Assembly (NCBI RefSeq): GCF_021730395.1
Contig: NC_069362.1
Coordinates: 84,770,001 to 84,834,000, forward strand
DNA: 64,000 nt
Source: Mercenaria mercenaria
Lineage: Eukaryota > Mollusca > Bivalvia > Venerida > Veneridae
Direction: 5' to 3'
The first letter of the stretch is position 1. Every line of letters begins with the position of its first letter. Shown piece after piece: positions 24,162 through 36,517 of the stretch. Both the position numbers and the translations under genes were made by a program. Below the pieces are notes generated by a model. That model made no database searches, was not told the DNA's origin, and worked only from the letters and a program-made list of their open reading frames with translations.

Positions 24162-25195
24162 TTTAGCTGACCTGCTCAGGTGAGTTATTGTGATCGCTCC
24201 GGCGTCTTGTCAGTCGTCTGTCGTCTGTCAACATTTAGCTTGTGTTTGCGATAGTGGCTGTATTTTTTTAACTGATCTTCATGAAATATTTGTCAGAATA
24301 ATTACCTTGATAAAATCTAGGCCAAGTTGGAAAATGGGTCATCTGGGGTCAAAAACTAGGTCACTAGATTAAATCAAAGAAAAACCTTGTATATGCGACA
24401 GAGACTGTATTTTTCAATTGATCTTCATGAAATTTTGTCAGAATAATAGCCTTGATGAAATTTAGGCCATGTTTGAAAATAGGTTATCTTGGATTAAAAA
24501 CGAAGTCACTCCGTCAAATCAAAGAAAAAACTTGTGTATGCGATAGAGGCTGTATTTTTCAATTGATCTTCATGAAATTTTGTCAGAATAATAGCCTTGA
24601 TGAAATCTAGGTCAAATTTGAATATGGGTTATCTAGGGTCAAAAACTAGGTCACCCTGTCAAATTGAAGAAAATCCTTGTGTACGCAATAGGGGCTGCAT
24701 TTTATACTGGATATTCATAAAATTTAGTTAGAATGGTTGCCTTGATTAAATCTAGGTCAAGTTAGAATTTGGGTCAGCTGTGGTCAAAATCTAGATCACT
24801 TGGTCAAATGAAAACAAAAACCTGTTTCAGTTGATCTTCATTAAATTTGGTCAGAACGATAACTTTGATGAAATTAATGTCAAGTTTGAATATGGATCAT
24901 CTGGGCTCAAAAACTAGGTCGTTACGACAAATCAAAGAAAAACGTTTTGTATGCTATAGAGGCTGTATTTTTCAACTGATGTCAAATTCGAATGTAGATC
25001 ATCTTGGCTCAAAAACTAGGTCACTAGGTCAAATTGAAAAAAATACCTGTTTACACTAAAGAGACCACATTTTTGGTCCAATCTTAATGAAAATTGGTCA
25101 GAATATTTGTTTCCATGAAATCACTAGGTCAAACATGTTTACACTGTTATGGTGTGTTTCTCAGGTGAGTACCTACAGCCATCTTGGTCCTCTTA
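24162..25195 (+). mobile_element. Hairpin-ended AGGTCA-array element in unit A
   Basis: Same family as 12265-14378. It begins TTTTTAGCTGACCTGCTCAGGTGAGT, has a GTCTGTCGTCTGTCAACATT head, and about six diverged ~145-bp units with GGTCATCTGGGGTCAAAAAC and AGGTCA motifs. It ends with TCTCAGGTGAGTACC and CATCTTGGTCCTCTT. Units B (about 32143) and C (about 39785) are uninterrupted at the corresponding place between ATAAAACC and the CTGCAGACTCACGTTTTC segment, giving empty sites. Confidence 0.75.
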
Positions 25196-27060
25196 TGTAT
25201 TTTTCTGCACACCCACGTTTTCACTTTGGAGATCTAAAGCCAATTTGAAACGTATGACAAAAATATTAAAAGTGACCTGCTGTGCTGGAATACGTATCTC
25301 TCTCAACGGACATATAGGACTTCTTTACAAACCTTGTATATTACTTGGTACTTGTTTAGGTGCACAATTGGTCAAAGTTTACAAATATCACCATTAACTG
25401 TACTCTTGAAGGACTCTTAAGTCCAGGGATACAGCAGCGTAATTCACATGGGTCATAGAGCAAATCTTTAAGGGATATTCTGGAATGACGTCCTAGTACT
25501 GAATCATACAGTTCGTGAACACAAACTTAATGCAAAAATGGAGAAATAGCACTATAAGAATCAGATGACGATTGATCATGTTATGTCAAAACTTACCAAA
25601 GGTAATGTAATTTGAGAATGAAACGTGTAAAGTATTTCAAAACTGTTTGAGAATTTCCTTTATCATTTATGGGTTGCCAAGATTGGGCCAAACGCCATTG
25701 ATTGCTAACACCACTTCATTCAAATACCCTCAAATAGATAAAATACATAGCTCTCTCCACTTACATTGTAATCGTTTCACATGAGCTATTTATGTCCTTG
25801 TGAGGGATATACGTTAATCATGGCATTCCATTATGGTAAAAAGTAATAGGATGCACCAAAAAGTAATAAAATTATATTACATGTACAAATTAAATTATAT
25901 CTACAGAAACTCCATATATAAATTGTACATACCTGAAGGTACAAATCATAAAATGTACGTGGTAGTATAATTTGTACCTGCTGATATGAAATTGGTTTGT
26001 ATGTCCATGTATCAAATTGTACATGCAAGGTATATTTTTATACCTGCATGTGTGCCTGCACGTTTTTTTTAAACATTAATTTTTGTGGTATCTATTTACT
26101 ACTGAACCAATGGTACGAAAGAGTTTTTGCTCTTCTATTCCCGCACGTTATGAACATTTTAAAGAGAGAGTTAAACGCAAAACGAACTAGCTCCGGTGTG
26201 AGGTATAACGGTCAGCGTTCAGCAGACATTTTGCTGCATGGATTCTAAATTTAAGTTTCCCGGGTTCTTTTATTTAATGAATTCAGGGTCTGAGGGAGAA
26301 ATTTCTGGAGCTTAAAAGTTCTCCGAAAGTTATTCATGAATTTCTGACATTCAAGCTTTAGGTAACTACCTGAAAGAAACATGTGTTTCCTTTACATTTT
26401 CGTAGTTGCAAAAAAAGAATACACATTTTGTCTAAAATAATTTCAAGGGTAATTGTCAGCAAAGACGAACAATAAGCAATCTATTCTTCGTTTTCAAACA
26501 TTACATCTTCCCATCTCTGTTTCTAATAATATCATTTTAGCATTCTTTTCATTGATTTTACTTTTTAACAATTTTGAGCATGTGTCTGATGTCACGAATA
26601 TCGACCTTTTACTTCATACCATCTGTCCATGTGTCCAGGAAGGAAATAATTAAAATTACGATTAGCGTTATAAACGATATCATCGTATTTTTCCATCCAG
26701 TTCTACAAAATGCCTAGTCATCCAACAGTACCCCATTAGTTGAAATCTTCAGTTATTCTGAATATGTGCATAATAGGAAATAACTGATCACTTTTCTCAC
26801 ATTTTTAAAATATTTTATCTTACAGCGTCATCTTCCTTATATCATACGCAACACAATTAATGTCATAATGACATAAAGGATCATAAATTCATAGCTTTTT
26901 TGGATCAAATCCAAATTGACTGAAACGTACATTAAGGTCAAACCTAGCGTTTTATGACGGACTGATTAATATGCATGCGAGTAGCATTATGTACTCTTAA
27001 TTCATTATAATAGCTGACCACTTTTTCAAACATGACCATGTTTGTAACACGCGATTGTAG
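25196..27060. repeat. Unit A spacer with GTACCTGCA-type repeats
   Basis: Non-coding sequence paralogous to 32160-34295 plus 36030-36430 (unit B) and 39790-42000 (unit C). The part at 25850-26060 is dense in short dyads around TGTACCTGCA and its complement, also found at 33385-33640 and 40450-40800. Confidence 0.6.
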
Positions 27061-27084
27061 ACATTTCAATGACTGAGTTCATTT

Positions 27085-27345
27085 TTCTCTCAAACATCAA
27101 TCGTGCTTTTGTACCCGTACATATAGCAATTGGACTGTCCGTCCGTTTGTACGCACGTCCGTACAAGATTTTACCGTTTAGCCAACAGCTCACATTATTG
27201 ACCCGACTTTGTGGACGGTAGCATGCATTTCTACTACCGTCCATGAACAGGCTCAATCAAACCGAGCCTGCAACATTTTCGTTTTTGTTGTGTTGAGCGA
27301 CCTGTGGAATTTCCACTTTTTCTATTTTATACTCGCATGCAACAA
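27085..27345. mobile_element. Short interspersed repeat, MITE-like
   Basis: The segment from GGACTGTCCGTCCGTTTGTA through CCGTCCATGAACAGGCTCAA and CGAGCCTGCAACATTTTCG to the palindrome GTGGAATTTCCAC is absent from the equivalent site in unit B (about 36430). I recognise the sequence type as a common mollusc repeat from memory only. Confidence 0.45.
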
Positions 27346-28228
27346 TTGTTGTGGAAAGACCTACATACTGACCAAAAAAATAAAAACATTGATCCTCATA
27401 TTATTACCTTCACCTTCAAACTTAAACCTTTATAAGCAACATATATGGTCTGCAGCCCTCATAAATGACCCAATTTTGTAGCATTTAAACTTAAAACCTA
27501 AAAAAAAAAAAAACAAGACCTTTGGTCAAACACCAGAAGCATGATTATGTATATTGAAAACACAGCCCCATAGTTTTAAAGAAAATCGTGATCACAAACA
27601 AATGAACCTCTACCGGTAAATTAGTATATTAGAATTACAGAATATAGTTTGCTGCAATTACTTTTCCTGCAGAGAGTTTTCATGCAGACAACAAACAACT
27701 ATTATTTCAATATTCATCAACAAAGACGGACAAAAACCGTTCTGTTAAATATTTAATGAAAGTATTAACCCCATTTGTTTTTATGTCATTTTATTGTTGT
27801 TTGCTGTTCAAACGCCTTTGTTGCTAATGTAAAACCCCAACCATTCCCGCTCTCGACCCTGTCTAGACAGACTTTAAATTTCGGCTTCAAGCCTTGTAAT
27901 TCGGTCTTCTGTCTGACGACCAAGATTCCTCAACAAACCATGAAATAAATAACTGAGCATGTTCTTTAAATACATAGAGTGTGTGTACTTCCCCAAAACC
28001 TACACCACGTCATCAATTATAATAAATGTTTGTTCGTCTGGCCATGTTGAAATAATAGCGATCCGGGCATTTAGTAGGTCTAGACTATATGCTGTCTAAA
28101 CGTACTAGACGAGTAGTATCATGTACCTTTAAGAATTTATGAGAGCGGCATCGATTTTACACTTTTCGCAAGTCGACTGAAGACCGAAGACACACAGACG
28201 TGGAAAAGTACATGCATTTGATAGTTAA
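27346..28228. repeat. Unit A right spacer
   Basis: Non-coding. It is paralogous to 36445-37200 in unit B and, in part, 42180-42800 in unit C (shared CCTTCACCTTCAAACT with A and B, GTCTAGACTATA in A, B and C). Confidence 0.6.
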
Positions 28229-28249
28229 TAAAGTCTGTAAAATTTTGTT

Positions 28250-28503
28250 TTGTTTTTGTTGGCTTTAACGCACCGACACAATCATAGGTCATATGACGAA
28301 TGCGGAAGAAGACCCAAGGTACCCACCGTGCAATTTTTCATCACGGGCGGGCGCCTAGGTAGAACCACCGACCTTCCGCAAAGCAGCTGGATGGCTTCCT
28401 CACATAAAGAATTCAACGCCCAGAGTAAGGCTCGAACATACATTGATGAGGGGGGCTAGTAATTGGAAGTCAGCGACCTTAACCACTCGGCCGCGGAGCC
28501 CTC
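28250..28503 (-). mobile_element. tRNA-derived SINE
   Basis: On the minus strand the element starts GGGCTCCGCGGCCGAGTGG followed by TTAAGGTCGC, a tRNA-like A-box region. A B-box-like GTTCGAGCC follows, then a core (GGAAGGTCGGTGGTTCTACC and GGCGCCCGCCCGTGATG) and a tail GTCGGTGCGTTAAAGCCAAC. The core type is familiar from bivalve SINEs. It is flanked by a 12-bp target duplication, AAAGTCTGTAAA at 28230 and AAAATCTGTAAG at 28506 (10 of 12 match). A related sequence at 62453 reads straight through without the SINE. Confidence 0.85.
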
Positions 28504-28517
28504 CTAAAATCTGTAAG

Positions 28518-29263
28518 AAGATTCTTTGGAAGCATAGAATGCATAGAATGTAACCAAGCAGAATAATCGCAGGCTCAGTTTGATAGAGTCTATTCATGAG
28601 GTAATGAAATGTGCAACACCTCCAACGCCCCTAGCACCGACTTAACATTCAGTTTCGTATCTGTTATTTATAAAATGATTTAGCTCATACATAGCTAACA
28701 GTGGAACTGTTTTCCGCGAAAACAATAGCCAGTTTTCCAAAATATGGTCATTATCTGCCTGTTATCTCGGACATAGAACAGGGGTCAAACAATACCCAAT
28801 GCCTTGCACACAAGCCTCTCACCTACCTTGACAATGCAGCAAAACAACATGTTTACTAATTACATTTTACATCACCTGAGCATGAAAAATTCATGGTAAG
28901 CTTTTAGTATCGCTGAATGTTGTTTTCTTTAAAGAAAAGTTTTTAGACCGTCGAGCTAATGACATAACCAAAGGTCAATTAGTTTTTGCTAGTATATACG
29001 TTAAGTACCGCCATGCAATCAAAACGAAATTAATTAATTTCATATTCATTCCGGAAGACGGACAAAACACCATCTGTTCATGATCGAATTATATTACATG
29101 TTGTTTGCAATGTTTATTGAAGTACAGCCTATCGCTACTTTCTTTGTGTATCTAGTGAAGCACTGAAATATGTAGGACAAAAACTTCCCCAGACAAAACC
29201 GTTCTTAAGAGCCATCAGTGTATAACTTCTGCTCTTTTATACCAGACACATACGTTGAAATAT

Positions 29264-29301
<38 letters not shown>

Positions 29302-30300
29302 ACGAGTATGTGCACGTACAAATATGCAACTTGTTGGATTCATAACGTTCCTGAATTTAACGTACTTAATCGACAAACCAAGAAATGAATTATATCAATA
29401 AAAGGGCTGCCTCCAAATACAGAAAAGAGGAATTCTAGACTATGTACATGTGCTTCTACATTCATAACTTACCTCAGTTTATTATCTAGAACAATTTTCA
29501 TAAATACGATTGATAACACTCGAACATTTCATATAGTTTTCGAAAGTAAATATTATCATTGTAGAAATTTTATGAAAATTGTATATAAATCCTAAATATT
29601 TTATATATGAAATATTGTTTGTCTGTCCTCTGCATTAGTGATAATTTTGTAAGTGCCTATATTTTACCCGCTGTTAGCATCAGCGCGTGTTCCTGCCGCC
29701 ACCGCAATCATAACGATATGTCTGTGTTCGTACACAATAATTTTGTTTGATGGTACTGGCTTGGGATGAAATATGAAATAAATGACCTAGATTTTTGGCG
29801 GAAAACCCCCAAACATTTCTGCCTTAAATCCTGTTTAAAAGAATTTCAAGGGGCATAAGACTTTTGTATTAGGATCAGTCATCGGCTTTACTCGCTGAAT
29901 ATGGAGCTAAAACATACATAAGTAGGCCATCTTGTCTACATATGACATCATCATATATTTATAATAATATTATGGTTGAGAGAGATCAATAAATTTGGAG
30001 TGCGAACCAATAAAATGAGCTTTTGTCTTTTCATTTCGACAATGCAAGCAGATTACTTTCCAGTGTTGTTGTTATTTTCTCGTATACTTTGGGATTTAAA
30101 TTGCTGTGTTCTTTTTTTCTTGCACGGGTGAGAACTTTATCTATTGTTTCATTGCAATATCGTACTGAAATTATATGTGAGATCTATGTTTGGCATGTAG
30201 TAAAATAATTACACAGCAGGAAAAAGATCAAACTTAGAACATAGCACCATTTTGTCTGAATTTGCAATGTTTATTTGACTGAATAAAACTTTGTTTACAT
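28518..30300. repeat. Unit A right spacer, continued
   Basis: Non-coding, paralogous to 37200-38570 and 43440-44740. A (CT)16 microsatellite lies at 29267-29298 and is missing from unit B. Near 30037-30070 the segment CAATGCAAGCAGATTACTTT recurs in units B (38312) and C (44510). Confidence 0.6.
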
Positions 30301-30309
30301 TCAAAGGAA

Positions 30310-31388
30310 GCTATTTTATACCGACTAACTGAAAATCTATATCAAATTGATATAACCACACATGTATCAGACAGTACAGAAAAAAGAATAAGTAATTAAA
30401 AAGATTATAGCTAAAGACAAAACAACGCGACTTCACGTCAGACCCATCAACAATGCATTGGAAACAGACTTTTTGTTGTTTCAAAATTGTGTATCTTTCA
30501 ATCATGTTGGAACCCAGAATTATTTTCACAAATGACCATTCTTCTGTAACCAGTATTGCTGTTCTTCACAGCACATAATGTAGTGGAAACATTTACCTGC
30601 TCAGGACAACCGTTTGAAGAATTAAAGTGTCGAACCCTAAATTCTGTATGTGCAATAAATCATGACACCGCCGCAGTATCATTATGTAAATTAAAGAAAA
30701 TTCTTATTTTAGATATAGCGCTTCAGTAAAGGAGCATGATTTCCAAGAATACGATGTAAAGTGCACTTGTGATATACTGAGTGTAAAATTTTATTCAGAC
30801 TTTTTATATGTGTTGTGTGAAAAGAGTGAAGTATGCACAATGAATTATAATACGGGCGCCGAACAAGCATTATAACAAACAAACATCCAAATGCCGTTTT
30901 ATTTCGATATTACATCTGAAGGACATGTGGGGAAGTTACTTGCGGAGAACAGGTTTGGTACAGAATCCAGGAACACTGGTTAGGTTAACTGCCTGCCGTT
31001 ACATAACTGAAATACTGTTGAAACACGGCGTTAAACCTAAAACAAACAAACAAGCAAACATCTGAAGGATATCAAATCTACATCAGTAAAGGATCAACAA
31101 TATACTGTTTGGGGTTTCTTAGTTATTGTGTTAGGAAATATATTAATAGGATTGTGTGGAAACTGAAAAGTGTTGTGGTCAGAAGAAATAAGATATATCC
31201 GTTTGGGGTGGAGGTATTGTTGGTTTAAAACTCGCCAAAGATTTAACCCTAGTCACAGAAATACTTATTGGCAATCTACAAATCCCGGTGGCATTATGTA
31301 AATTTAAAGGGCATCTGTACTTATCAAAATACAGGACAGACGTAGACAGATATATGTGCAGAGAAATTGATGCTTTTATTTTAGATAT
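30310..31388 (+). pseudogene. Decayed HEPN-propeller gene, unit B
   Basis: Reads as a damaged copy of the gene at 20.8-22.6 kb: the HEPN C-terminal end (GAAGCTATTTTATACCG), one linker trace (CATGTATCAGACAGT) and most of the propeller, ending with the conserved stretch around 31310-31370 (ACTTATCAAAATACAGGACA). The whole N-terminal HEPN part with the Rx4H motif is missing. Stop codons (for example TAATTAA around 30395) and several small indels prevent a protein. A SINE fragment interrupts it at 30924-31057. It cannot encode the parent protein. Confidence 0.9.
30924..31057 (+). mobile_element. 5'-truncated SINE in pseudogene B with perfect 12-bp target duplication
   Basis: The insertion starts CATGTGGGGAAGTTACTTGC, continues with GGAGAACAGGTTTGGTACAG and CTGGTTAGGTTAACTGCC, and ends in a (CAAA)n tail. 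Both sides carry ACATCTGAAGGA (30912-30923 and 31058-31069), where the parent gene has the uninterrupted ACTTCTGATGGA. It inserted by target-primed retroposition after or during decay of the copy. Confidence 0.9.
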
Positions 31389-32915
31389 GATTTTTATATA
31401 TTTATTCATCCAAAGTACAGGTTTGTTTAATCTTCTTCGTACGGCAAAGTTTTGTTTCATTGAGAATTACCCGATTGCAAAAAAGACCAATGAACAAGGT
31501 GCTTGCTGTTGTGTCTTTGTGTCATTATTTCCTCACGCGCGGGTGCCTGGGTAGAACTATGGTAGAGGTCTTAGAGTAAAATATTTTCATTGAATCATAT
31601 ATAGAGTAATAAGCATTTTGGACTATTTTAGTTGTGTTTCCTGTGTCATTTCTTACACTGACAAAAATTAGACCCATCCCCTCGCAGGATTACATGATTT
31701 ATGAAATGGTATGTGGCTGAAAATCTCACCTCTGGGTTATGATTTAGATGATACCGAATACTTCCAGGAGATGCAGTTAAATGTTAAGCATAAATCTTGA
31801 GAAAACTTACATTAGTTACTTTTGTAATGCGGGTTAACAGTAGTATCGTACTACACGGCACTTCCGGAAGCTCTGGTGTGAGGTTATATTCAATTGCCCT
31901 GTTTTAATACATTGTAGACACGTCCTCACTACAATTATGAGACAACAGCCTCTTGAATAATTATGTAACTGCCTCTTCATTTATGTCATACATGAACGGA
32001 ACGTTGCTCTGTCTACCACTTTCGTCATTTTGAAAAATTCGACCTCTAAATTTATAACATTAAGTTTTTGCTCTCATTTCATGGTGGAAAAGATGAAAAG
32101 TATCTTTATAAATGTTCCTGTTATTTTGATGGCTCTTTATAAAACCCTTTTTGTCTGTAGACACACGTTTTCTCTTTTGAAAATTGTTAAAAGTAGCCTG
32201 TTGTACTGGAAGATACATCTCTCTAAAAGGACATAGAGCGCTGCTTTTCAAAGCCTGTCAAAGTGGTAAACAATTATCACCATTAACTGTACTCTTGAAG
32301 TGCTCTAAGTCCTCAGACACAGCAGTTTAATTGTTAGCGATATATTCAAACATTGTTTATAGAGCAAATTATAAAGTAATCTTCTGGAATGACGAAACAA
32401 TTTTGAATCATATAGCTTGTCAACAAACAAACTTAATGCTAAAATGGAGACAGAGCACTAAAAGAATCAGACGACGGTTTGTCATGTTATATAAGATATT
32501 ACCACAGGTAATGTTATTTGTAGATTTGCTTGTAGAATGGAATGAGTAAAGTAGTGGGAACTTACTTTTTCATTGACGGGTTATCAAGATTAGGTCAAAG
32601 GCCAGTGGGTGATTATATAATGGCCCTCTGTAAACCATAGTCTGGTTACCGGCTAGATATTATTTTAGAAAAAATAATTCTGTTATATATTTTGACTTCA
32701 TCAGTCTTGACTATGATTATCCCGTGTTTTGAGAAGGCAAGGGACATAAGTATACACATTTTAAATAGCCTCAGGAGTTATCTTCTGTGAACAAAACACA
32801 GGGTCTGAACCCAGACTAACGAAACCACTTCTTTTAAATACCCTCTAACAGAAACAGATAGATACATAACTCTCTCCACTTACATTGTATTCGTTTCACA
32901 TAAGCTTGATATGTC
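31389..32915. repeat. 3' flank and spacer of unit B
   Basis: Non-coding, paralogous to 22609-24160 and 25200-25800. It includes the shared old SINE-core trace at about 31520-31580. Apparent short open frames match no conserved coding pattern between units. Confidence 0.6.
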
Positions 32916-32916
32916 C

Positions 32917-32950
<34 letters not shown>

Positions 32951-33310
32951 CCAGATTTATATAGCGCCCTTTTCATGATCAATTTCACGTTCAGTGGCGC
33001 TTTACATAGTTCAAATGCAGCCATATAGGATGCATAATTCATTCTCTACTAGTACAGACACAGTGCGATCTGACCAGAGGGACAGAGTGAGACAAAGCCC
33101 CCACGACAGAGAGATCAGAAATCAGATACAGGCTTGTCCGGCTAACTTCGCCTAGCTGGTTGCGAATAGACAGCATGGTTCTTTAACGTGCCAGTGTATG
33201 CACTGATACACGCAAGGATTGCCTGGGTCCCTGACCAGTACACTTCTAGTTGGGTGGGAAACACTGAAAAGCATTTCTGAAAATCCCCGAGTAGCTGCGG
33301 GGGATATATA
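32917..33310 (-). mobile_element. Retroposon with (AAT)n tail (minus orientation)
   Basis: On the plus strand, a (TTA)n run (32917-32949) is followed by TACCAGATTTATATAGCGCC, GTTCAGTGGCGCTTTACATA and GGTTCTTTAACGTGCCAGTG, ending near GAGTAGCTGCGGGGGATAT. The equivalent sites in units A (near 25800) and C (near 40390) lack it. A tail-like fragment of the same family occurs at 14625-14650. The class (SINE or LINE 3' end) is not certain. Confidence 0.65.
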
Positions 33311-34297
33311 TCAGGGATATATGTTAACTTTGGTGTACCATTTGGGTAAAAAGATACACCAAGAAGTAATTAAAATAATCTACAAATAGAATCATATCTG
33401 CATGTACACATTTGTACATGCATGTATAATTTGTACCTGTTGGTACATTTTCACCCGAAATCTACCTCTATGTATAAAACTGTAAACAGCTGAAGGTACA
33501 AATCAGAAAATGTTCGTGGCGGTATAGTTTGTAATGTTTTGTATGTCCATGTAAAAAACTGTAGTGCAAGGTATATTTTTATAGCTGCATGTGTACATAT
33601 GTATCTTCACGTATAAAATTGCAGGTACAATTATAATTCTTGGTTGTATCTGTTTTATACTCAACTGAATGGTATGACAGGGGTTTTGGTCTGCTATTAA
33701 CCATGAGTTATGAAAATATTCATAGAACGTAGGGAGTTTGACATACTACGAAACGAAACTGATGTGAGGTATACCAATCAGCGTTCAGCAGAACAGTATC
33801 CTTTTAAAATTTAATGAATTTAGAGTCAGAGGGAAAAAATCAGGAGCTTACACAAATTAAGCAGACGAGAAAGTTGTAACTATTGCATATTGTTATATTA
33901 CATAAAATTGGAAATAAATAATGAAATTATGTACGGCAATATACGTTAAAATAATAAAGTAGCTAAAGAAGAAACTAACAGAATTTATCCTTTTTTGTTC
34001 GTTAGTAGGATCCTCGAGAACGCCAATTACGAACGTTTCGATCATTGGCTTACATAGTTTCGGTATCATACCGAATTGTTAAAAAGAAATGCATCCATAA
34101 CTGACCAAAACAATGTGCACAGCATTTTGCCTTAAATTGTTTTAAGAGTAACTGTAACCAAAGGCCAATATAAGCATAATATCCTCCACTGTCTGTCTGT
34201 AATAACATCATTTTAGTATCATTTTATTTGAGTTGATTAATTCATCTTACTATTATTTTTGAGTCATAATTAAAAGCTGTCACAGCTATCGACTTTT
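33311..34297. repeat. Unit B spacer with GTACCTGCA-type repeats
   Basis: Non-coding, paralogous to 25800-26600 and 40400-41650. Confidence 0.55.
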
Positions 34298-36030
34298 TAG
34301 CTCACCAGAGCATAAAGTGCTAAAGGTGAGCTATTGTGACCGTTCATTGTCCGGCGTCCGTCGGCGTGCAGCGTGCGTGGTCCGTCGTCCGTCAACATTT
34401 GTCTTGTGAACACTCTAAAGGCCACATTTCTGGCCCAATCTTTATGAGACTTGGTCAGAATGTTTGTCTTGATGATGTCTTGGTCAAGTTTGAAATTGGG
34501 TCATGTGGAGTCAAAAACTAGGTCAGTAGATCAGATCAAAGGAAAAGCTTGTGAACACTCTAGAGACCACATTTGTATCCCAATCTTTATGAAACTTGGT
34601 CAGAATATTAAACTTGATCATTTCTAGGTCAGTTTTGAAACTGGGTTATATGAGATCAAAAACTAGATCAGTAGGTCAGATCAAAGGTAAAGCTTGTAAA
34701 CACTCTAGAGACCACATTTTTTATCCAATTTTCATACAACTTGGTCAGAATGTTAGTCTTCCTAATTTCTAGGTCAGCTTTGAATCTGAGTTATGTGGGG
34801 TTAAAAACTAGGTCAGTAGGTCAGATCAAAGGAAAAGCTTGTGAACACCTTAGAGACCACATTTTTTACTCAATCTTCATACAACTTAGTCAGAATGTTA
34901 GTCTTGATAATTTCTAGGTCAGCTTCAAATCTGAGTTATGTGGGGTCAAAAACTAGGTCAGTAGGTCAGATCAAAGGAAACGTTTGTGAACAGTCTAGAG
35001 ACCACATTTTTGACCCAATCTTTATGAAACTTGGTAAAAATGTAAGTCTTGATGATCTCTAGATCAAGTTCGAAACTGGATCATGTGGGATCAACAACTA
35101 GGACAGTAGGTGAGATCAAAGGAAAAGCTTGTGAACAGTCTAGAGATCACAGTTTTGACCCAATCTTTATAAAACTTGGTCAGAATGTTAGTCTTGATGA
35201 TGTCTAGGTGAAGTTTGAAATTGGGTTATATGAAGTCAAAAACTAGGACAGTAGGTGAGATCAAAGGAAAAGCTTGTGAACAGTCTAGAGACCACAGTTT
35301 TGACCCAATCTTTATAAAACTTGGTCAGAATGTTAGTCTTGATAATGTCTAGGTGAACTTTGAAATTGGGTTATATGGAGTCAAAAACTAGGTCAGTAGG
35401 TCAGATCAAAGGAAAAGCTTGTGAACATGCTAGAGGCCACATTTGTACCCCAATCTTTATGAAACTTAGTCAGAATGTTAGTCTTGATAATCTCTATGTC
35501 AGTTTCGAACCTGGGTTATGTGGTGTCAAAAACTAGGTCAGTAAATCAGATCAAAGGAATAGCTTGTGAACACACTAGAGACCATATTTGTGCCCCAGTC
35601 TTTATGAATCTTGATCACAATGTTTGTCTCGATGGTCTCTAGGTCAAGTTTGAATATGGGTCATGTGGGGTTAAAAACTAGGTCAGTAGGTCAGATCAAT
35701 GGAAAAGCTTGTGAACACTCTAGAGACCACATTTGTGACCCAATCTTTATGAAACTTGGTCGGAATGTTAGTCTTGATGATCTCTAGGTTAAGTTTAAAA
35801 CTGGGTCATATTGAATTTAAATCTAGGTCACCTGGTCAAATCAAAGGAAAAGCTTGTGAACACTCTAGAGGCCACAGTTGTGACCCAATATTTATGAAAC
35901 TTAGTCAGAAAGTTTGGCTTGATGACTTCTAGGTTAAGTTTGAATCTGGGTTATGTGGTGTCAAAAACAAGGCCACTAGGCCAGATCAAAAGAAAATCTT
36001 TTCAACACACTAGAGACCACAATTTTAGTT
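34298..36030 (+). mobile_element. Hairpin-headed AGGTCA-array element in unit B
   Basis: Starts TTTTTAGCTCACCAGAGCAT, with a GTCCGGCGTCCGTCGGCGTG head and then about 11 units of 145 bp (unit starts at 34404, 34549 and 34694). Most units carry AGGTCAGTAGGTCAGATCAAA. The terminal 3' hairpin seen at 14340-14375 is absent, so it is 3'-truncated or a different subfamily. Flanks resemble a short target duplication (GACTTT at 34289 and about 36042). Units A (26604) and C (41655) are uninterrupted there. Confidence 0.8.
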
Positions 36031-36467
36031 TGAAACTGATGACTTTATTTCGTACCATCTGTGAAGGAAGGAAATAATTAAGATTACGATTAGCAATGTA
36101 ATAGATATCTTGGCAATTTTCCATCTAGTTGTACAAATGTCATAATCATAAAACTGTATCCTATCATACATAAAATGAAGACAAATAATTAATTTTTCTC
36201 ACATTTTAAAAACATTTTTTTTTATCTTACAGCGTCATCTTGTTTATATTCGTATACCATCAAAAGTGATGACATTAATGGTCATATAATTATTCAGGTT
36301 GTCTGGTTGTTTTGGATCTGATCCCAATTGACTGAAAATTGCAATATTTTTAAAGTCAAGGCTAACTTGAAGATGCAAGCAGTGCTTTAAATTTTTAATT
36401 CATTAAGAATTCAAATTTTTGACTATGTAAATTACTTCAGTCTTGTGACAAGACCTACAAACTGACC

Positions 36468-36517
<50 letters not shown>

